Assembly (NCBI RefSeq): GCF_001411555.2
Contig: NC_049910.1
Location: 36,929,250-36,993,249, forward strand
DNA length: 64,000 bases
Source: Juglans regia
Taxonomy: Eukaryota > Streptophyta > Magnoliopsida > Fagales > Juglandaceae
Direction of reading: 5' to 3'
Made by a program: the position numbers and the translations under genes. Shown here piece after piece: positions 58,210 to 64,000 of this stretch. The first letter of the stretch is position 1. Each line of letters opens with the position of its first letter. Below the pieces are notes generated by a model. It was given only the letters and a program-made list of their open reading frames with translations, ran no database searches and was not told the origin of the DNA.

Positions 58210-61200
58210 TTATTCCCCATCAGGACTGTCCTTTCCCTCAACCTTACCAGAGGATTCCTCATTTTCAACCACTTGGGAGGGAGTGGTATCAGCAGTATCT
58301 GAAGCAGCATCGTTGACTGCCAAATTCGAGACCTCAGAAGCCAAAGCTGTTTCCCTATCACCATCCATTGAAGCTGCAGAGGATGCATCAGGAGTATTAC
58401 TCTCTTCAGAAGGGTTAGATTCTGACTCCTCTGCAGGTTGCTGTAGGCTCCAATACATGATGCTTGCCGTCAAAATAAGGATCATCTTCTGGTTTACCTG
58501 TCGTATTGATACAATTGCAATAAAAATTAGAAATTAGCTAAAGGGTCATGTATTCTTACATTTGAAAATCTCAATTGCAGTGTTGCTGAACCCAGTTCAC
58601 ATAGCCAAGAAAAAGTGAACTCTATAACATCAGTCATGGACTTCTTCACGGTTCCTTCAAAAGTGATAATTATAAGGCTTAATTTGGACCATCAATTAAG
58701 AAACATCAGCATCATAAAATCAACGTGTCTTTTTATCATACAACAAACTTATACATTCAGTAAACCTGGAGAGGTGCAGAATCATAAGAAAGAACAAATT
58801 TCAAAGAGTTTAATGAGAAACATGCTCAATCAAAATCTCCACATAAGAGACTACCAAAATAGAAGGTTCTGATACTTCCATATCTGGATACTGGCACCAT
58901 TTCTTTTAAAATATTCAGATGCTTACAAATTAGTGACACAGTCAGACTCAAAATTGCGCAGGAGATAAAGTGACGTTTCATCACACCATAGTGTCAAATG
59001 TGAGGAGAAATATGCACATCCAATTTTACAAATATAACCTTACCTCTATAATATCCTCAGGTAACAAGAAAATGGAACACCCCAGCTTTCGTGCAACACT
59101 TACTATATATGTTGCATTCAACTTCTTATCTTCCTCTGCAATAATGAAAAACAATAAAGTGAGAAAATTTTTCCTACCGTTTTCTGCATATCCATTATAT
59201 TCACGCTCGGTAGCATGCCGAAAAGGAGCAAGCTTGGGCAAAATTTTCATTTTATCCCACACCAGAAGTACAAGAAAGTGGTCATACCAGTTTCTCCCAT
59301 TGTAACAACACTCCAATTGACCACCCTTGGCTCTACAGCACTAAGAAGCTCAAGGAAGAAAATCCCATTTGAAAGCTTTTTATCCTAAAACAAAAAAGTC
59401 AGTTTAGACAAAATCAAGGTTAGGATCTGATTGTGAAACAAGGCTGACATTTACTGTATTACCTTGAAGCTCTCCATTTGGGAGGTTCTGCCTGCTTTCT
59501 TCACTTTGTTGTTTGCCCAGTTTAGAATGTCAGCATCTGTTATCTCTTTTCCCTCTTTACCTTGGGAGTGCGATCTCAAGTTTTTTAGGAGTTGGAGCAT
59601 AGTGAACCTCATGAGTTGCCATAGAAATGCTGCAATTGGGACAGAACACCAGGTATTAAGCATTTTCTGACAGTGGAGCAATCTCTGCTGATCATACTTT
59701 CATAATATTTTTAATAAGTAATCCAACTTCCATAAATAGACAGTTTTATTGAAGAGGAAAGCTCCGAACTTCATATAGACTGGTGCTGAAGCTATTGAAA
59801 CAAAAAAGATGCCCCGCAATTAGCAAAGTTTTTTCAGTAAGAAACCAGCCACACCTAGTGGGATTCAAACTCACAAGTATCCAATCAGTCTCAACAAATC
59901 AAATGGAAAAGGCTCAATTCTGTGTGGTCAGACCTCATAGCTTGACAGCCCTGGCCGGTTTTGTGCACCATTTCTATGCTTATAATTAAGGCAGGTGGAT
60001 GGGTGTAAATTTTCTCATGATGGCAAAAGTTACTAGCTTTTGTGCATCCGTTCTACTTATCAAAATAAACTACCTGATCCAAAGGTACATGTGTTCCAAC
60101 CAAATACTTGGGTTCATGTAGTCCAAACTAGGACCAGAATTGAATATCGACAAAGCCTGGCAACTATGAAATATAATTGGTGAGAACTACACACTTAGGT
60201 GCCATATGTTCAAATACCCACTCCACCCACTTCTTATGATTCAGTTTCCACTTTTCATATCAGAGAAAATGTAAACAAAATCACCCATCTGGCTTTTGGT
60301 TCTCTTGGGTTGGCTACAAGAATAGCTGGAGGCAAAAGCCATAAACCGAAATTAGTTCCTATCCTTCAAACTGTAATATTACCGAACTAGTGTGACTTTA
60401 CAACAGATATCAACAACTCTACTTGCAACAGATGGGTAACGAATCAGACAACAGTCATGGATGAATTAAATGGATCAGTACAAATAAGCAAGATAACAGA
60501 GTTTTAGGGGTAACGCTTAAAGACTTACCTCGTATGAGTTTTTTATTTCCTTGCACAATATCATTCCCAGCTACATTCACAAGGGAGAACCTTAATTGCT
60601 TCCCAATCCCTATAACTTGGTTGCAATTCTCAACTTTTCTAAATGGCATCTTTATAGGAGGCTTTGTTGCCTGCTTCCAGTTAACTGATTCTGGTGAAAC
60701 TTTGTCAAGAACTTCTAAAAGAATCCATCTGCAAGCATAAGACATTTAATGTCACTCAAGATCGTATGGGCTCTACATCACTGAGGAGGAAAACAAAATC
60801 TCACCCATTTCTGACATCTTCAAAAACATTATTGACATAGGAAGCAATTCCAAGACTGTTAATCCATAATCGGAAGCATCTCTCCTCCCGAGAAGTTTCT
60901 GCATCATCGGTCATCATCTCAGCAAAGGACATCTTTTTGCTGTCAACTGTCAAGCCATTCCTGCAGAGAAAGTTGCATACCATTAGCATAGATTTCAAGA
61001 ATCATAAAGCTAGGGTTCGCACAAGCAAGAAAAATAACAAAAAATTTTCTTGCTGTACCATCATAAATTACAATGAAAATAATTTATATAATGAAAGGCG
61101 GCATTTAAAAATTACAGTGAAATTTGAGGGATGAAAAATACAAGAACCAGCGTGAATGAAGAATTGAACAGTCTAGGTTGAATTTACTAGGTTTCATATG

Positions 61201-63886
61201 CTTGTGAACTTCAGAATCAATTGACCATTAGTAGTTCAACAACCACAGAGACTAGGTAGATTACCATTTTTATATCCATTCTAAAGATCTGGTCATTAGA
61301 TTAATGAAAAATAGTTGACCTGGCATGATCATAATAGTGGATCTTAAACAAAAGGGCAAATTGAAAAAAAAGGATAGTTTGAGGGAGTAAAGTGATAACT
61401 TTGGTAGTTTGGTGGTCATATTGTAGAATGAGTGGTAGTTTGAGAAGGAAATTTTTCCCTATTTCCAAAAGGGTACATAAAGGATCTTAGAAACCTAAGT
61501 ATGTTATGCAGAAGTAGGAAAAGTTCGGCCCTGCTACATATTCTTACAGAAACCAGATGATAAATCACCAAAATGTGGTGATACAGACAGATCCACTCAC
61601 AATAACTAGCAAGGTTATGACAATGAATTGGCTAGATCATGTAAATCCAATAGACAAGGTGATAAAATCATAATCAATTTACATAAGCGAAACAAATCGC
61701 CGAATGTCCAGAAAACTTAAACTGGGGTGAAGAGGTGAATTTAATAATTAAAATTATATTCTAAAACTCATCTCACGTGTGAGCGAAACTACCCCTTAAT
61801 AAGTGGTCCAAACACGTGGAATATTTAAATCAACTAGATAAAGTGTGTATTCAACTCAAGACCACTACTCGGACACCAAAATAAATACTAAATCAGCAAA
61901 GATGAAATATCAATCACTAAAAACAGAAAGGCCCCCGGGGGGGAGGGTGTTGCCAACTTAAAGAAGAAAATAGTAAAGACATTCTTCCTCACCTGTGCTG
62001 GAATATTTGTGCAACAAATGCAAGATTCAGATTTGGTGAACCCTCGACAATGTCCTTAGGAGTGAGGTATCTTTTGCAATCCAATTTCTCAGCATGTGCA
62101 AGAACCATGTCTGCTCTTTTTTTAGGATCCTTTGTATCCAAGGCAGCGGGGCCTGAGTGTTCGGGTGCAAGAGCATTAAGCAGGTAAGCATATGCCTCTC
62201 CATCCTGAAATGCACAACGATAAGGCAGCATCAAAGACATAGCACAATTCTTCAGAAGCATCATCTAAACATGTCTACATTGAAATGTTACAACATTATC
62301 GTTTTCTATATTGGTAAATATGTGCCCCAAATTCTAGTTGTGTTGTGACTCAAACATGATGCATGATAAAAAAAATAAAACAAAAGAGCTTTTCCATAAG
62401 CTAACAGCATACTACTTCACAGGAAGCTGACAGGTAATTGGGAATGTAATGATAAAACCACATTTTCCACTAGTCTACATTTTTCTCGAAGAGTTCTTTT
62501 CTTCACCAGAAAATCAATGCAATTGGCCCAAGGCAGTATATCTATTCATTATGTGCGTGTGTGAATGCACGTGGGAGTGGGTAGGTGTGTGGGTAATAGA
62601 ACTTTATTGAAATAGTTGACAGGGCAAAGCCTGAGCATACAGAAAATATACATGAATGGAAAAAGCTGGAATACCGAACTCTTATCACCATACCATACCA
62701 ACTTAAAATTGCATTTTTTGCCACTAGATTAAAGCATAAAGCTTTTAGTCTCTCTCATGAGCTGGTGAGTTTTCCCTTACCTTGACGTCAGAAGAGAAGT
62801 TTGTAACTTGTTTCTCATATCCAGCTTTCTTCAAATGAAAATTCATCCATTTCAGTAAAACCTTTTCAGGCGGTAAACTCAAAAGCTCCTCCACATCCTG
62901 CAGATTAATTCCAGATTAATTCAATTTCATTAGCAAAATAATGTCAATAATTGTCCAGTGTATATAGCAAAATGAAAAACAAAATATCAAAACCTAGATC
63001 GCATTAGAAGAATGGTTACCTTGCTGTCATCCACCAATTCCACAAGTTGGGGAGTTTTCTTCAGATTGAGATCAGCTAATAGTTGAATCTGAAGTGGCCA
63101 CCATATGAAAAGACAGCACAATAAATGGTGTAAACATTGATAAACCAACTCTTATAGTGTCCAAGTCCTAAGAGCTCATATTCAATGCATAAAAGAAAGG
63201 GGTTTCATACCTTGATTATTTGAGAAATCAGGCCAAGTAACAGATGTGGCTACAAATCAACAGACAGAAGAAATAAGGAAAAGGAAATCTTGAGCAAGTT
63301 TAAAACCGCATAGTAAAATATAGTAAGAAGATTTCGATTTGTAACTGGTAGTATAGTTTAACTTACTCTTGCTTCAGCTAAATCCTGTGTGCCAATATTA
63401 ACGACTGTGCAGCCAATAGCCTTTGCAGAATTGAGGCCAAGTGTATGATTCTCATTCTTCTCCCATGGATTGAGGACCTTTTTAGTGTTAATAGCTCGCT
63501 CATCTATGGTGCCAGGAACAGCTAAATTTATAAGCTTACTACAAGAAGCAATTCAAAGCATCAATACGCAGGAGCACCTTCAACAAACATGAAATATCAA
63601 TCAAGGGTAAACAGTTCAACATAACAAAGTGGGCCGGGCAAATCTACCAGAGAAGAACTCCATCCTTTGCAAGATCAAACAAAGCATTTGTAGATGGATC
63701 TATTGGAAGATACTTCTTCAAAAATGGATCATCTGCCAGGTAGCTGTTAATGTGGGAAACATAAGAAGCCTTCTCTGATTCGTTAATTGAGTGATGGACA
63801 GTCGTTGTAGTGGCTTTGAGGAATGAAGAGGAACTCTTGGAACCACCGGATTTTGCTGTAGCTCGGGATTGTAAATCTAAATATGC
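58210..63886 (-). CDS. Fimbrin (actin-bundling protein), 5' end outside window
   Basis: Twelve exons on the minus strand: 63886-63648, 63538-63367, 63249-63211, 63088-63020, 62897-62781, 62204-61993, 60960-60805, 60728-60529, 59629-59463, 59384-59288, 59135-59044 and 58497-58210. All are joined at GT/AG, giving 615 aa in frame. Fimbrins cross-link actin filaments through four calponin-homology (CH) domains in two actin-binding units. Seen here: the linker [10 protein letters not shown]1 ([40 protein letters not shown]); CH2 ([34 protein letters not shown]); CH3 ([27 protein letters not shown]); and CH4 ([37 protein letters not shown]). An acidic Ser/Glu/Asp-rich tail follows. About 100-120 N-terminal residues (EF-hand-like part) lie beyond 64000. 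The acceptor at 63886/63887 is the best fit but not certain. Confidence 0.95.
62592..62660 (-). mobile_element. LINE 3' tail fragment in a fimbrin intron
   Basis: On the minus strand the words gtatgctcaggctttgccct and caataaagttctatt match the tail of the LINE fragments in the TBC gene (gtgtacttgggctttgccta, aataaa). It lies in the intron between the 62897-62781 and 62204-61993 exons, in the same sense as the host gene. No TSD was assigned. Confidence 0.5.
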
Positions 63887-64000
63887 CTGCCAATCAAAAG
63901 ATTCCACAACTTGATCACTCCAATCAAAGTTATTATATGTGCACCCAAAGAGATAAATATGAAAATAAAAGTAAAAGAGGCTATGAAAATCCAGTAACGC

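Noticed and set aside
58283..58537. Plus-strand ORF opposite the last fimbrin exon
   Set aside because: Antisense shadow of the acidic Ser/Glu tail of fimbrin, whose frame is fixed by twelve spliced exons.

Overview
The window is nuclear DNA of a flowering plant. Three multi-exon genes have GT-AG introns and well-known plant products (a TBC/RabGAP protein, an ankyrin-BTB protein and a fimbrin). A fourth encodes a secreted glycine-rich protein. The rest is mostly plant transposable elements in an AT-rich background. The element mix (L1-type LINEs, copia elements primed by initiator tRNA-Met, hAT, Mutator-like and CACTA non-autonomous elements) fits a woody eudicot, perhaps Fagales/Juglandaceae. 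That last point is a guess from the general look of the repeats; the sequence does not prove it.

Layout. 1-1.6 kb: the end of a ~450-530 bp tandem array. 4.7-8.2 kb: a 3'-deleted LINE with a hAT MITE inside it. 8.4-10 kb: a probable solo LTR holding a 30-bp minisatellite. 10.9-16.5 kb: a full-length LINE with a perfect 15-bp target-site duplication (TSD) but broken ORFs. 17-18.5 kb: the glycine-rich protein gene. 20-23 kb: a 1.06-kb TIR element with a nested MITE, an LTR-like remnant, a tRNA-derived SINE and a hAT MITE. 23.1-23.6 kb: a possible but unidentified transcription unit. 26.8-29.9 kb: a probable non-autonomous CACTA element. 30.2-33.6 kb: a broken copia element carrying a hAT MITE, followed by a hAT transposase remnant. 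34.1-40.9 kb: a complete but mutated copia element on the minus strand, bounded by 388-bp LTRs. 43-45.6 kb: a cluster of small DNA elements with clear TSDs. 46.8-64 kb: the gene-rich part.

The gene-rich part has a TBC-domain gene (+, 7 exons, 395 aa), an ankyrin-BTB/POZ gene (+, 5 exons, 587 aa) and a fimbrin gene (-, 12 exons in the window, 5' end outside). The last two are convergent. The introns hold a MITE and short 5'-truncated LINE tails. Nothing suggests the three genes share a pathway; they look like ordinary euchromatic neighbours.

No wholly new system is claimed. The most unusual structures are: a 13-copy array of a 16-bp palindrome in the untranslated leader of the copia element; two MITEs in a row sharing one 9-bp target sequence, which is present three times; and a set of four hAT MITEs, most with CCGG-type arrays at their ends, next to a broken transposase-bearing element with similar ends. 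All coordinates, splice sites and TSDs were read by eye; no searches were run.
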